Part shown: piece by piece, positions 31,601-43,203 of the stretch
Position numbering within the stretch: position 1 is the first letter of the stretch
Layout: each line of letters begins with the position of its first letter
Assembly (NCBI GenBank): GCA_911728435.2
Contig: OU452205.1
Location: 124,001-188,000 of the forward strand
From: Apoderus coryli
Lineage: Eukaryota > Arthropoda > Insecta > Coleoptera > Attelabidae
DNA length: 64,000 nucleotides
Direction: 5' to 3'
Program-made: the position numbers and the translations under genes
The notes under the pieces: generated by a model
Seen by the model: only the letters and a program-made list of their open reading frames with translations
Databases searched by the model: none
Told to the model about the DNA's origin: nothing

Positions 31601-34600
31601 TCAGGGTAAGGCAAAACTTTGATGCAAATTTATTTGTCACGTCCCCCGATCATTTTTAAAGAACACAAAATGCGACGATCGTAAAAACTTTGCTGTAAAC
31701 CAATACACACGAACTAGTGAGTTGTTACGGCTAAGAACATGGTACAGCAAATAAACGCACTGGAAAACTGTTAACATTAAGCAGGAGTCAGCTGCGAGTA
31801 ACCATAGGACTCCTCACTGGGTACTGCCTCTGAGAAACCATCCATGAGGCTGTAGATAGATAGATATATTTATTCACCATCTTATGTTACATAACATGTA
31901 TAGTACGTCAAAAAATAACAAAAATTAATCAAAGTTACAGCAACAAAGGAAGGCTTACAAACAAATTAAAATAGCAACAACATAAAACAAACTAAAATCT
32001 AAAACAATCTTACAATAACGCTTCTGAAATAGTCCTCAAAGGTATAAAAAGCTTGAGATATCAAAAATGATTTAATACTTTTGGTAAACTGGACCTCACC
32101 AAGGTTCTTTATGTGAGACGGCAGCTTATTATAAAATTTAATACAATAATAGTCAGAACCTTTCCTAGTCCTCAATAGGCGGTGAAATTCAGGCAATATG
32201 TCATTGCGATTTCGCGTACCATAATTATGCATATCAGAGTGAAGAGTGAAATGCGAGGCATTGGTTCGAATGTAGCCAAGACAGTTTAAGATGTACAAGG
32301 AAGGCAAAGTAAGTAGTCCGTGTTCAACAAAATACTTTTTACAGCAGTCACGCCAACCGAGCCCCAACATTGTACGTAAACATCTCCTCTGTAGCTTGAA
32401 GATTTTCATTGCATGGGAACTATGTCCCCAGTTCAAAATACCATACGACATACGGGAAACAAAATAACCATGATATACCGTCAACAGACTGGCGATTGAA
32501 ACACTCTGCGCAAGCCTTCAGATCAGATATATGACCCTGGACAGCGAGCACCCAAGTTCTCGAACATGACTCTCCCAGGTTAATTTAGGATCAAGATGAA
32601 CCCCAAGGAACTTCACGCGAACATCGCTCTGAAGATCGATAGGCGCAGAACGCAATGTAAAGTTCATGCTCCGAGTTTTAGCCTGATTCAAGCTCAGTTC
32701 ATTTGCCAGAAACCAATTGCCTATGTCAGTCTCAACAGCAGACTAGTTGTGTCGTCAGCAAAGAGGATTATCTTTGACTCTTCTTGAAATTTGTATAAAT
32801 CATTTACGTATATTAAAAACAATAAAGGTCCCAAAACTGACCCCTGGGGCACACCCCGTCCAACCCTTCGTCTCTCCGAGTATCGTCCCCCATACAAAAC
32901 GTGCTGAAAACGATCGCTGAGATAAGAGCCAACCAAGGCAACACTGTCAACATCAAAGTTATAGTAAGAGAGTTTCTGAAGAAGTATCTCGTGTGAGACA
33001 CAGTCAAAAGCCTTAGTGAGGTCATAAAAGGAAGCAAAGGTGTCACAGCCCCGCTCCATGCCATCCGAAACATATTCCAAAAGGTTATTAATTGCAAGAG
33101 TAGTAGATCTCTTATTACGAAAGCCATATTGACCTTGCATAAAGAGATTATTTGCTTCAAAATATTCAGTTATTTGATTTTTAATAATAGACTCAAAGAT
33201 TTTCGAAAAAATTGGCAAGATCGATATTGGTCGATAGTTACTGGGATCATCAACCGATCCTTTATTTTTGTAGATTGGAATAACCCTTGCCTCCTTCAAG
33301 ACCGCCGGAAATACAGCGTCACCAATGCAATGGTTTATCAACTTAGTAAGCGGCACCACTAGCAGATTCTTTAAAGTCCCAATAATCCTAACATTAAGCT
33401 CATAACAATCCCAGCTTTTTGTGTTTTTCATACCTGATAGTTTTTCACGTACTTCATTAAAGGTTACCGTTCTCAAACTAAATCCAGCAGCTCTAGTGGG
33501 AGACATATATTTGTCAAAAGTGACCGATGTGGCTGGTAGCTGTTTTATGATATCATCAGCCGCAGTTGTAAAGTAGTCATTTAAAATATGCGCAGTCAAG
33601 CTCTCAGCTGTCCCGAGATTTGGAGTTGATTCCCAATCCTTGACCAGTCTCCACACAGCAGCAGGCCTATTAATAGCGGATGCAATATACTCCTCATAAG
33701 CCCTTCTTTTGGCCTTAGAAAGTTCAGCTCGATATTGTTTTGTATAGTGTCTTAAGGCGACTTTAGATACAGACTGATAATCCGATTTATGAATCAAATG
33801 CATAGTGCATAGCAGATCTCTCATCCTGCGCGTATAACGGGGACCTACAATATAAATTGTGTAATGGGGCAGTTGACACAGCTTACCATGTGAAATTTTC
33901 GTGCATTACAACGAAGGCGAAACGCTATTTTCGGCATGCGTTTATTGCGCCGGCAGATATTGACACTCCCAACACATAACTGAACTTCACAAGTTAGTGG
34001 AAAAATTAATTCCGGCGGAAATGGTGACAGCGTTGCCAACCTATTGTAAAAATATTCCACACACAGGCAAAGCATATTCCTTTTTTCTCTAAAAATCCCT
34101 CCAAATACAAAATAAGACTTGTGGTTTCAAAGTATGTGGTGTCACGATTAAATTTTTTATGGTTTTGTTCGAAAACAACCTGTTGTAACGTTTCTTTCTT
34201 ATAGTAGGGGAGTCCCCTTTACAATAATGTAAATTTAAAACAAGTGGTAACAGTGGGAATGAAACTCCTTCGAGACTATCTCAATATCCCTCTGTTCTTC
34301 GCGTAAAGCAAAATATTATTAAATTTGTAGCAAAGAAAAAAAAGAGAAATATTATCAGAAACACTTACCACCATTAACATACAATTCATTAGAATTGGCA
34401 TTGAAAATACAACCGATATAAATAAACCTTTGCTATCAAAGTATTGTTGTCGTGAAAATATTTTCCAATTTGTCGATGCCAATTTGTTGATGCTCTCAGA
34501 AAAGTATACAAGCAGCACTGAAACGAAAAAATAATAGCAATTTGAAAAAGATACGATTTGAGATAAAGCATGAATGAGATTATAGATAATTTTTAATTGG

Positions 34601-35008
34601 CTAGTTTCTAATCATTCCGCAGGACAGCACAACCATGTTCCAGCGCTTCTTTCCTTATAATGAGCCACGTTACTCAAATATATTATCTTTTTATAATTGA
34701 CTGCAAAACTAGCTAAGTATGAATGGTCATTTGGCCAGATTTCGCCTTAAATATTATTAATGTAAAATGTTCGCCGCTATCTGCAATTTTAGCTTTGCAA
34801 ACTAAAGTGAAGAATCGAATTCATATTTAGATGCACCCAATTCAACAAAATTACTTAGTTTAAACAAAATAATCAGTAATATTGACTTACATAAGAAAAA
34901 GAATAAAAGTGCTTGAAAGTTTCCATAATTTCGAGTCAGTATAGCCATCATAAATATTGAAAAATGGAACAGTAAAAGTCCTATTAGCCATGGATCTCTC
35001 CATTCAAT
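28621..35008 (-). CDS. TMEM18: TMEM18 (transmembrane protein 18), first coding exon not resolved
   Basis: Three minus-strand exons join in phase: 34891-35008, 34369-34517 and 28621-28737. They read 'IEWRDPWLIGLLLFHF', 'LLLVYFSESINKLASTNW', 'FSRQQYFDSKGLFISVVFS' and 'MPILMNCMLMV', ending with a basic 'LKEKIRKQRQEEKQLK' tail. This follows human TMEM18 almost residue for residue in its 'DWTEPWL...FSKYQYFDSRGMFIS' region and its Lys/Arg-rich C-terminus. TMEM18 is a small three-pass inner nuclear membrane protein, and the basic tail is reported to bind DNA. The start codon must lie upstream of 35008; ATGs near 35356-35366 lack a matching phase-0 donor, so I leave it open. The last intron (28738-34368) is 5.6 kb and filled with transposons. 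Confidence 0.9.
28985..30312 (-). mobile_element. Younger mariner nested inside the older copy
   Basis: The element carries the intact transposase frame 29081-30160. Ends are approximate: 'GTACCGTTTTG' occurs inverted near both sides (about 28999-29012 and 30284-30297) with a diverged outer part, so the terminal repeats are imperfect or partly eroded. Nested insertion gives the order of events: the old copy first, then this one. Confidence 0.65.
29081..30160 (-). CDS. Mariner transposase, apparently intact (359 aa, D,D34D)
   Basis: Cuts and re-inserts a mariner element at TA sites. N-terminal paired helix-turn-helix region (about 10-120) with 'GVKPIDIHREICEVYG' and 'EERSGRPFVV'. W-V-P-K-M-L linker at 129-134. 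Catalytic domain with D168 (T-G-D-E-T-W), D262 (L-L-H-D-N-A-R-P-H) and D297 (S-P-D-L-A-P-S-D-Y-H-L-F), i.e. 34 residues between the last two Asp, the mariner signature. The length is normal (about 340-360) and there are no internal stops. Met4 could also be the start. It lies antisense to nothing but within the TMEM18 last intron, in the same orientation as that gene. Whether it is still mobile depends on its ends, which look eroded. Confidence 0.9.
   Translation of the reverse strand: MFKMPPTIVSPADCEVRIFIRFLSAKGVKPIDIHREICEVYGQNIMSDGMVRKWVRAFKDGRTNVHYEERSGRPFVVNEDLVQKVEEKVRENRRFTISSMCACFPQYSRSVLYRIVTGNLNYRKLCSRWVPKMLTDLHKTQRLCSALTFLERYHNEGEDFLDQIVTGDETWVAYVTPEWKQQSMEWRHSSSPKRVKFKQTISARKIMCTVFWDRKGVLLVEFLPRNETINAASYCETLNNLRRAIQNKRRGKLSKGIVLLHDNARPHVANRTKDLIKSFKWETLDHPPYSPDLAPSDYHLFLHLKKHLGGQRLQDDNEVKSFVIQWLTSQAAEFYEEGIQKLVPRYDKCLNIHGNYVEK
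31000..31850. other. AT-rich intronic DNA
   Basis: Within the TMEM18 last intron. No gene recognised. The GC-richer part at 31480-31850 may belong to an unidentified repeat. Confidence 0.35.
31853..33850 (-). mobile_element. LINE copy (F-A-D-D family, frameshifted, TATC-tailed)
   Basis: Minus-strand frame 33824-32721 covers linker and RT: 'YEEYIASAINRPAAVWRLVK', 'VIPIYKNKGSVDDPSNYRPI', 'QYGFRNKRSTTLAINNL', 'FYDLTKAFDCVSHEIL', 'RGVPQGSVLGPLLFLIYVND' and catalytic 'ILFADDTT'. After a frame break (32490-32720) the C-terminus continues at 32484-31999 ('MSYGILNWGHSSHAMKIF', 'NYGTRNRNDI', 'FYNKLPSHIKNL'). The 3' end at about 31853-31870 has a TATC microsatellite tail. The upstream endonuclease is missing or too diverged past 33850. 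This is a different family from the LINEs at 1.4 and 24.9 kb. It lies in the TMEM18 last intron. Confidence 0.88.
33851..34368. other. Intron remainder upstream of the LINE
   Basis: No gene recognised. The minus-strand frames here have no family resemblance. Confidence 0.35.
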
Positions 35009-35812
35009 CTAAAAATAAATACATAATAATCAAGCAGCGAATAAGTACTCTGAACTCAGTATATATATCCAAAACAACTGGTTTGGTGTTGAATTAAAGA
35101 AAAATTGAAGCAAAAATAACATAGAATTATTCTTTTTAGCCAAATAGAGAACTACCTACACTCCATAAAAAAGATAAAAATCCATTAAGCTGATTTATTT
35201 CTACGAAATCGTGCTGCAACATTTTTCAAAAACAGAATTTCTTACACTTTTCGGTTAAAAATAAACTACTTAATAACAGAAGATACTCATTACACTTCCA
35301 CTTTCCAGTATTAACATTTTGTTTGATAATACAATTATTTTTATTTTTTGCCATTTTAATTGACATTTGACGGTAATTAATACGTCAGTTTCAAGTGATG
35401 TTAGGTGTAGGCGTCAAAATTCCATTTACGCACACGTTCCTTTTACAAATTTCATTAAACCTCAAAATTTATAGCAGTCTGTGATAATTTCGATAGTTTT
35501 ATATTGCTTTTACCATTGTATTCCTTATAAAGACAATGCTTTTACTTAAAAAAATAAAATCAAGGTGATCATGTAAAAGGAAAAACCTTTTAGGTGTCAA
35601 TTCTTAAAAACCGGAGATTAGAAGAACCGATTGTTTTCAAGAATTGATCCGCAGAGGTCATTCCCAAATGTTACAGCCTTCGTCGCAAGAACGCAGTGCT
35701 TATTGAACCGAGACATTGATCCTCAGAAAAATATACATCCTACATCAGCTGAAATGATTGGATATGATGACCTGCTACTCGCCTCACTTGCATAGTTGCA
35801 GAAGAAACAATA
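35009..35812. other. TMEM18 5' region
   Basis: Must contain or precede the unresolved first TMEM18 exon. A minus-strand ATG near 35366-35356 opens a short frame ('MSIKMAKNKNN') without a phase-0 donor. TGACGTATTA and similar words near 35385 could be promoter elements. Evidence is weak. Confidence 0.3.
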
Positions 35813-36165
35813 AATCACCTGTTAAAATTGTCTTCGGCATATTGAAAATTATTTCTCATTAAACTGAAGTATAATTTTGTAAAAGGAATTTGATATATTT
35901 GAAATTTAGGTCAAAAATATCAACTGCAGATCCAAACATTATTTCCGATAGTATTTTTTTTAGAAATTTTAAACATAAAAAAACTTGTATACAATGTGAA
36001 TTGTAGCCATTTACATAAAATAACGTTTTTGCAACGCAAATAATATACAGAGTAAGCATCACTCACCTTACTAATCGCCCATTCCTTTTACAAAATTATA
36101 CTTCAGTTTAATGAGAAATAATTTTCAATGTGCCGAAGAATTTTAACAGGTGATTTCTTACGGGC
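35813..36165. repeat. ~350-bp element with ~85-bp inverted arms
   Basis: Left arm 35813-35897 (from 'AATCACCTGTTAAAATTGTC') matches right arm about 36080-36165 in reverse ('GAATTTTAACAGGTGATT' at its outer end) with few differences. The loop is about 180 bp with no coding potential. It is a fold-back or MITE-like sequence. Confidence 0.75.
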
Positions 36166-38126
36166 TACCAATGTTATAATCTCCTTCCCGAAGACATTAA
36201 GGGTTGTCTAACTAAGACAAAATTTAAAAGAAAATTAATTTGATTGATTAAACAGACTGTTTCCTAGAATAATGTGTTATGGACTGTTGCATCTATTGTA
36301 GCTAGTATAGCTAGCTAACATCTGAGAATATTATTTTGTTAAATGTAGCAATACAAATTAGGTACCCATATTTATGTAGGAAGGTATATAGGTACCTATC
36401 ATTTTCAGATAAACATCGAATATTAAAATGCTGAGGTTTTGAATTATATTTGCATAAAATATACAAATTTTATACTTTTTTATTTAGATGAATCAATCAA
36501 ATGTCAACTTCTATCAAATATCTTTTAATATTTATATTATCAGTGGCTTACTATTTCAATGTATACAGGGTGGATATATTTGGGAGTCAATATGTGCGTA
36601 TTTATGGTTAATTTTTAAATCTTTTCAATTAATAAGTAGTTTATTAATAGGTACCTATAAAACTACTTTGAATTTGTAACTTTAGAGCCTTATAGTTCGT
36701 TAAGGATGGGCGTAAGGGACGACTTTTATATTATCAAGCACATATCATTATTTCTATCTCCTCTTTTTCTTTCAAGTTTTGGCTTTGCAAACTAACGGGA
36801 CACCCTGTAATAATAATGCATACCAATAATATCATTTCTATTGAAAGTCCGATGCATCTACAAGCTACAAGGAAACTTATATTTATTACTAAATGCTAGT
36901 GTTTCGAACGACTTGTTTGCACAAGCAAATTTTTCATTTTTAATCTATTTTTGTAAATATTTATTTATTTTCGTCTGACGTGCCCTTTTAGGTGCAAGTC
37001 AAAGATTTTATCATAATTTCTTTTACCTGCATTTTATAATAAGATATAGGTATGTATAGGTACTATACCTATATGCCCTTTAAACTTATGCTAAAGAGTC
37101 TAGAAATATTCAAAGATACCTTAAGGTTGGACAAACACTCGATTCTACGAATGACTTTCGTTATCACTAATACATATTCATCGAAAGTATGGGTGTCTGT
37201 CAATTCATACTGCTACACTTTTTCCATAATATGTACCTTAGATATTTTAGAAAGAGTCATATCTCTTTAAAATTTATTTTATTTCTATCCAGATGCAGTA
37301 ACCCTTTACTGAACTCTTACGGTAAGCGGCTGAAGGATACTGCAATAAATAAATGGTTAACAAATATAGAACTGAAAGACTAACATTTTTGAGCTTTGCT
37401 TGTCATGCTATGCGAATTTGCTGTGTGGTATTCTCGATGGTGCACTGAGCTGGGCTCCCCATGTCCCTCGTGTTAAATAAATATAATGCCTAAGCCAGTT
37501 TTATACATTTATTATCAGCTGTAGATCCGCAGACTCCACAGACCTACCTAAGCATAATTTGGATTATCGCGTGAATACAGTACTAAGTCCTAGGTCTGCA
37601 GTCTTACTAAGATCTCTGAGATATAGATTTACCAAATATTGAAAAAAAAAATAGTTTGCAGACACAATTAAGTACATATACCTAGGTATCAGTGGCGTAT
37701 TTATGGGTGGGTCCAGGGGATTCGGAGAACCAAAAAATAAGTATCGAAAATTCGGAAATGTGGTTCAGGATTTTTCAGTATATAGTTTTAAACATTTTTA
37801 TCCATAATATTATGTATATGTGTTTTAGTTGAGGTTTAGCACTATTTTAATAGAGTTTTAAACGTTTTTTAGAAGAAAGAAGGCAACTTTGTATTTCATG
37901 CAAATTTTTTTTGTAATAATAGTCATAGGGCTTTAGGCCTATCACTGGTGACTCAGGTCAGGCCATGCCCCGAAAGCGCTCTGACCATTCATAAAAAACT
38001 CTGCACGAAATACAAAGTCCTCTTTTCGAGTATGTCCACACATCTAAGTTTTCCTTCTTAAACATACCTGTATTGTTCTATGTAATAAAAATGTATTTTA
38101 TTGAAGGTTTTTGTATGATTTAGAAA
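36166..38126. other. AT-rich intergenic DNA
   Basis: No gene recognised. Frames at 36488, 37052 and 37189 look like chance ORFs. Near 37870-38030, 'AACTTTGTATTTCATGCA' and 'TGCACGAAATACAAAGT' form an inverted pair around a short GC-rich core, probably another small fold-back repeat. Confidence 0.35.
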
Positions 38127-38598
38127 TGTGGTCGCCAACACGTCGATCGCGAGCCCCTGGTAGCTCGCGAAGAATATTCTGGTAGCTCGCGAAGAGATTT
38201 CTCATACGTAGCTCCCAACATATCTATCTACATGCCAAATGACATGCGGAGGATTCCTCATTAAGGATAGTGTCTTAGGTCTTGATTAGGTCCTGTATGA
38301 TAGCGTCCTATATTAAACAAAGGCCCCAAAAAATTGAAATCTGTTTTCCTAATAATGGGGTCGTGAAATTTACGCAGGACAATGATATTATGAAGGGATA
38401 TTTTCATGCCAAACGACATACGCCTAAACGGTCATTAAGGATAATTTCTTATGTCTTGATTAGGTCCTGTATGATAGCGTCCTATACCACACCAAGGCCC
38501 CAAAAACACTGTGCATTCAAAAAAAAAAAGTAGCTCACTGGACATTCTACAATTACCGAAGGTGCTCAATACATTCAGAAGGTTGGCAATACACCACT
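38127..38598. mobile_element. hAT-like MITE
   Basis: The left end 'GTGGTCGCCAACACGTCGATCGCGAG' type (38128 on) and right end 'GGTTGGCAATACACCAC' (to about 38597) are inverted and match the ends of hAT elements whose termini read GTGGTC-GCCAAC. Inside are two ~100-bp direct repeats (38231-38332 and 38405-38507) sharing 'TCTTGATTAGGTCCTGTATG'. No transposase remains. Confidence 0.55.
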
Positions 38599-38933
38599 GG
38601 TAGGTATAATAAGCTTCCTAGAGATATCCAACAATATGCACCCTCTCCGGTTTAAGCGAACATTAAAGTTGTATTTGATCAAGCAATGTGCCTCCTTGCA
38701 GGAGGAAATGTTTTTAAATTTGGCAGACTATGTAGGTACATTCGATTTTCTATTTTGTTACGTTAATGCACAACATCTCCCATGTCCCCAACGTAATATG
38801 TTGACATTATCAGCCAAATAGATATTGATGAATAAATAAATATTTTTTGAATAAAATAAAATGTCACTTTTTAAAAAACCTAGTTAGGTGGAAAACAGTA
38901 GTTATAATTGTCGCTTCGAACTACACACATCAA

Positions 38934-38982
38934 GCTGAAGATGCCGACCACTTGTGTTAGCGAAATGTCGACAAGAAAGTAT
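38934..38982 (+). ncRNA. Hammerhead-like relic
   Basis: CTGAAGA, one extra base, GCC-rich stem, then GCGAAATGTCGAC. The GAAA box and GTC-like triplet are present but stem pairing is poor. Confidence 0.25.
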
Positions 38983-39804
38983 CCAAAACAAATGGTTAAT
39001 AACCAAATATGCTAATGTACAAAATTTTAAATAGTGAAACTCCACAATATCTTCACAGTTTTTTGCTACGGGGTTCTAATTTGCATGACAGAGATTTGCG
39101 TTTCAATTACTTTTCTATTCCATTACATAGAAGTTCACATTTCGAAGGCTCTTTCTCTTATCGGGCGCGAAAATTATGAATCAATACGTGGATATTCTCC
39201 AGTTGTCTCCTTACTCGTTCAAGAGAGACCTTAGGCAAAGATTAATGCTGTCATAACATATTACATTATACCTATGCATTGTGTATTTCTTCAGAGTAGT
39301 TCTAAGTTGTTATAAATGTAAAATTTCTTTTTTTCTAATTAAGAACCAATCTATTTTTGTAATCAGCAGCTGGATTTAGTATTTAATGCTACTTATTATT
39401 GTTTTTTTTTTCTTTTCCTATTGGGCTGAGTGTAAGAGTGGCTTTATAGCCAAATCTCATGCCCTTTGTTGTAATGATTTTTGTAAATTGTTAATAACCC
39501 AATATATAGTTACAAGCTATTACTTACTATACCTACATGTACCTATATATAATCAATTCCACCTGAATGCGGACTGTTTCTTCAGGATTAAATCTAAGAT
39601 GTTTCAGCTAAATATCATACATAATATGATGCTAAACTATTATGTAGGAACTCACTATGACCTTATATGCTGTATTATACAACGAAACTTCAATTTGGTT
39701 GTTAACAGAACCGGTTAATTATTTTTTATTTTGAATACTTGCCTATTATACAAGGTTAAATGGAATTTTTGAATAAATTGTGATACATGCGCTACAATTA
39801 CAAC

Positions 39805-39846
39805 AGGGACATGTTTCGGAATATTAAAATCCATCATCAGCCTTCC
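39805..39846 (-). ncRNA. Hammerhead-like motif, left member of an inverted pair
   Basis: Minus strand: CTGATGA (39840 to 39834), extra T, GGA...TCC stem II, GAAAC, ACATGT as short stem III, then CCC. Stem I has about 2-3 bp (GG with CC). This is a Penelope-type minimal hammerhead or its relic. Confidence 0.35.
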
Positions 39847-39867
39847 CAATAATGAGCGATTTTTAAT

Positions 39868-39907
39868 AATGCTGATGATGGAGTTGAGACTCCGAAACCT
39901 GTCCTTG
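39868..39907 (+). ncRNA. Hammerhead-like motif, right member of an inverted pair
   Basis: CTGATGA (39872-39878), extra T, GGAGT/ACTCC stem II, GAAAC, then CTGTCC. Stem III is imperfect. It is head-to-head with the minus-strand copy about 30 bp away. Confidence 0.3.
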
Positions 39908-41013
39908 TAAATATAAACAGAAACAAGTTTTTGCCTCGTGAGGATTACTTTTTTAATTAGAAATTATATGTTTCTCTAACATCTGCACGTCTTAACAAAG
40001 CTGTTACGATTTTCAATTCACTGAAGTTGTGGAGAGATTCATTGATATACTAGTTTTGTCAGGCTTAGTATTTTATGCTTATTATTCAAAGGATGAAGAC
40101 AAAACGCGTGCATATTGTCAGAGATAGAGTGAGTTGAAATAAATTACATTCAATAATAAAGCAAAACCTTCATTTATCAAACCGTTATCGAAAACAGAAA
40201 AATAGACGTAATTAAAGCTGCATTTTAAATTACCTATTATTCTACACCAAATATTAAATCCAAATTTAGTTTTTAAATTTGAAATGATGTTGATTTTCTG
40301 TTCCGCAGTAATGAATGATTATATTTATTGATATTGATAAATTACACTAAATTCCTCTGGTATACTAGTAATGGAATTAGTTTTTTTCTTATTCTCTCAA
40401 AAACCACAAAAGATAACTTAAATCAGCAGCATTCAATTTCTAGTAAAATTCTCTAAAATTCACCGTATAGCCAACCCTGTTAGCGGTTTCCAAACCTACG
40501 TGTGTCACGTTGGGACAATTTTGTTTCTTTACCCCCTCTAATCTGGTTACTAAAACTAAACTAATCTTATAAAAATGCTAAAATATTCCTAATCCTGACC
40601 TGGGTTAATATAACTGACGAGACAATATTTTAAACACACAGCAGCAATTTTACACCACTTGATTATATAGTGCCCATCAAGACTGACCTAACCAAAGAAG
40701 TAATACGAGTACTACGGCTTTCCCGGTGTTAAACATTTATAATAATTATATTATACTCTCCTTTTTCACGATTTTATTCATTTATTTTTTTTTTTAAAGA
40801 AAAATGCAGAATTTAAAAATGGTAAGTAGTATTTATAATCATTTAGAGACTTAATAATGGTTTTTAGTATTTACCTATATGGTTTGTTTTCGGCTAATAT
40901 CATCATTTTATGTTTTACAAAATCTGGGAAGAAAATATTTTAATTTTTGTATTTTTTTTTTGGGTTTAAGGTTCTCACAAAAAAATTTTCCCTTGTCTAA
41001 TTTGATTTTTTTT

Positions 41014-41053
41014 ACAACGTTTCGACGAAAGTTTTTCGTCTTCTTCCAGTGTT
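41014..41053 (-). ncRNA. Hammerhead-like relic
   Basis: Minus strand: CTGGAAGA, then a GACGA/TCGTC stem II, GAAAC, GTTGT. The first box has an extra G, and ACA/TGT could form a short stem I. Confidence 0.25.
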
Positions 41054-41939
41054 ATTCTAGAAAATTATTTACATACCTATTTCGCTTTTTTTCTTGAAAT
41101 TAAATACATTTAACAGTTTTGGTATATATATTGCAGTCTGTGATATGCCATCACTCACTGATGAAGCTTCTGTACCAAAAGTTGACCGTAAAATATCGAA
41201 AACCTTCAGAAAGATTCATTTTTTTACAAACTTATAGATACTGTCTCAAAATTCTCACAGCCAACAAACTACTGAATCGGTTTCTAAGCTATCGCGAATT
41301 TTGCATTAACAAATGTCCAAATTTTTTAATATAGTAATAACACATGTCAAAAACACCATCTAGTGGTCGTTTGTAAAAATATAAAAGGTGACCCTCGTAT
41401 ATGGAATCTATGAAATAATTGATTTACATTTTACTCATACTGAAAGGTGCACTTTCTAAAGCCAAAATATACCCACAAATTTTGCAGACTTCTTATCCAT
41501 CTCAATGTTTCAAAATTATTATCTAAGTATCGAAATTACATGCGTTAAAAGTATCTTTTACCTTGTTTGATACTTTTCTTCGTTTTTAAAAACTTACGTT
41601 TGTGAGTTTGATATATTTTCATCCATAATGGTTCTCTGATTCAGAATATTTGGTTTCACAGATTCCTTTCTATTTTATTAACTGCAGTCAAGCTGATATT
41701 GAATGGGATTTGGTTAGGGTGAACAATTCAATGAAAAAATCTTTAAGTGTAATATTAGTAGTATTATGTTAAGATTATATAGTTGGGAGAGGGGGGGTCT
41801 CAGCATACTCCTCACCACTGGACGTTACAAAGAAAATGTGTAATACTTTTTTAAGTTTATGAAACTAAAGTTTTAACGTATCATCGTTTAATTTTTACTA
41901 GGACACTTTATCTATTATTCAGAACATTTTCTTCATCCT

Positions 41940-42710
41940 AGATTGTATTGTTACAACAAAACAAGAATCCAAAAATTTTTCAGTTGCATTTTTAATTACC
42001 TAAAAAATAATAATGTAAACGGCAAATCCGTGAGGCAGGTAGATAACACCAAATTTTTAGGCTTAATCACGGACGAAAGATTAACTTGGGGCAACCATAT
42101 TGACCGCGTCACACAAAAGTTGAGTAGCTGTGTGTTTCTCATAAGGAACATCAGGAACACTGTCACGTTCGGTCCTCAGGTTGCTTTACTTCGGACTGGT
42201 GCAGTCGACTATGGCTTACGGTATAATGTATTGGGGAGGGACAGGGGATGCAATTAGGGTCTTTATAAAACAGAAAAAAATCATTAGAACAATGACTAAA
42301 ATAAATCAGAAAACCTCGTGTAAAACTTACTTTAAAATGCTGAATATAATGACCCTCCCTTGCCTATACATGTACGCACTGATAATCAACATAAAAAAGC
42401 TATCAGGATCAATAAGAAAAAGAGAAAATATACACAATTGTGATACGAGAATTAAGGACAGAACTATATAGGCATCAAATGTTTTAACAAGATTCTGAGA
42501 GTTGGTGGGTTCGCGGACATGAAAATAGATAAGTTCAAGCTCGAGCTGAAAGACTTTTTTGTTCGTGAATGTTTTTATTCAGTTGACGAATTTTTAAATT
42601 ATTAATTGTTTGTTTTGTCGCTGTGATACTGTTTGATTTTTATTTTGACGAGCCGACAATGTAATGTATTACATTCTATGGCAAATAAAGAATTTGAATT
42701 TGAATAATTG
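41940..42710 (+). mobile_element. LINE 3' end remnant
   Basis: The frames read 'VDNTKFLGLITDERLTWGNH', 'QVALLRTG' and, after a shift, 'MAYGIMYWGGTGDAIRVF', 'QKKIIRTMTKI' and 'NIMTLPCLYMYALI'. This is the post-RT part of a LINE protein related to the one at 31.9-33.8 kb ('ILNWGHSSHAMKIFKLQRR'). It ends 'AAATAAAGAATTTGAATTTG', an (ATTTGA)n-type tail, at about 42706. Confidence 0.75.
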
Positions 42711-43170
42711 TAATCTGCGTATGTTTTCCTTTTAAAAAGCGCAATATAATATACACATTATGCAGAATCTATCCAACCAGACATTTGATGTTGGAACGTC
42801 TTTGTTTCTAAATGTGCAATACCCGTCATAAATCATTAATAGTTACTTACATCTATTTAGATCACTATGTATATCTATTTTTCCTTTTTGTTAATTTTAA
42901 TATTACGATGACATGTTTTACATATTAATTGCCTAAAAGATCTGATCAATTTTTTTCTCACATTTATAACGTGATGTTACTACATTATAGCACTACAACT
43001 TTTTGTATTTTTTTTTTGCTTAATTTTGAGATCGACAACCTCTGTTCTGGTTATTGGTCCTCTCTACCGAAACATTTTCAATCTATACTTTTTATAAATT
43101 CATACACCTGGTGGAACAAAAATCTATCTATGCCAATACTTACTACATTCAATCTAATTATTTGTTTCAG
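42711..43170. other. AT-rich DNA before P450 exon 1
   Basis: No gene recognised. It ends with the pyrimidine tract and AG of a good acceptor at 43161-43170. Confidence 0.35.
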
Positions 43171-43203
43171 GTATCAGATTGTTTATTTGAACCTATTCGG
43201 TGT

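Larger units (their letters stand above)
38599..40795. other. AT-rich intergenic DNA with ribozyme-like relics
   Basis: No gene recognised. It contains hammerhead-like motifs at about 38935-38980 and an inverted pair at 39805-39907, listed separately. Confidence 0.35.
40796..43170. other. Upstream region of the P450 gene
   Basis: A tiny open segment 40804-40821 (ATG...AAAATG) is followed by a perfect GTAAGT donor. Its phase fits an acceptor ending at 43170 upstream of the P450 start, so it may be a 5' exon. The rest is AT-rich, apart from a LINE tail at 41.9-42.7 kb and a hammerhead-like relic near 41.03 kb. Confidence 0.3.

Noticed and set aside
34033..34075. Minus-strand frame 33845-34075 considered as LINE ORF2 upstream part
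   Set aside because: No endonuclease or linker motif could be recognised, so the LINE boundary was left near 33850.
37921..37990. GC-rich fold with GGTCAG/CTGACC stem considered as a tRNA or ribozyme
   Set aside because: Lacks tRNA A/B boxes and anticodon arm, and the first hammerhead box reads CTGGTGA with a changed invariant base; kept only as part of a small inverted repeat.
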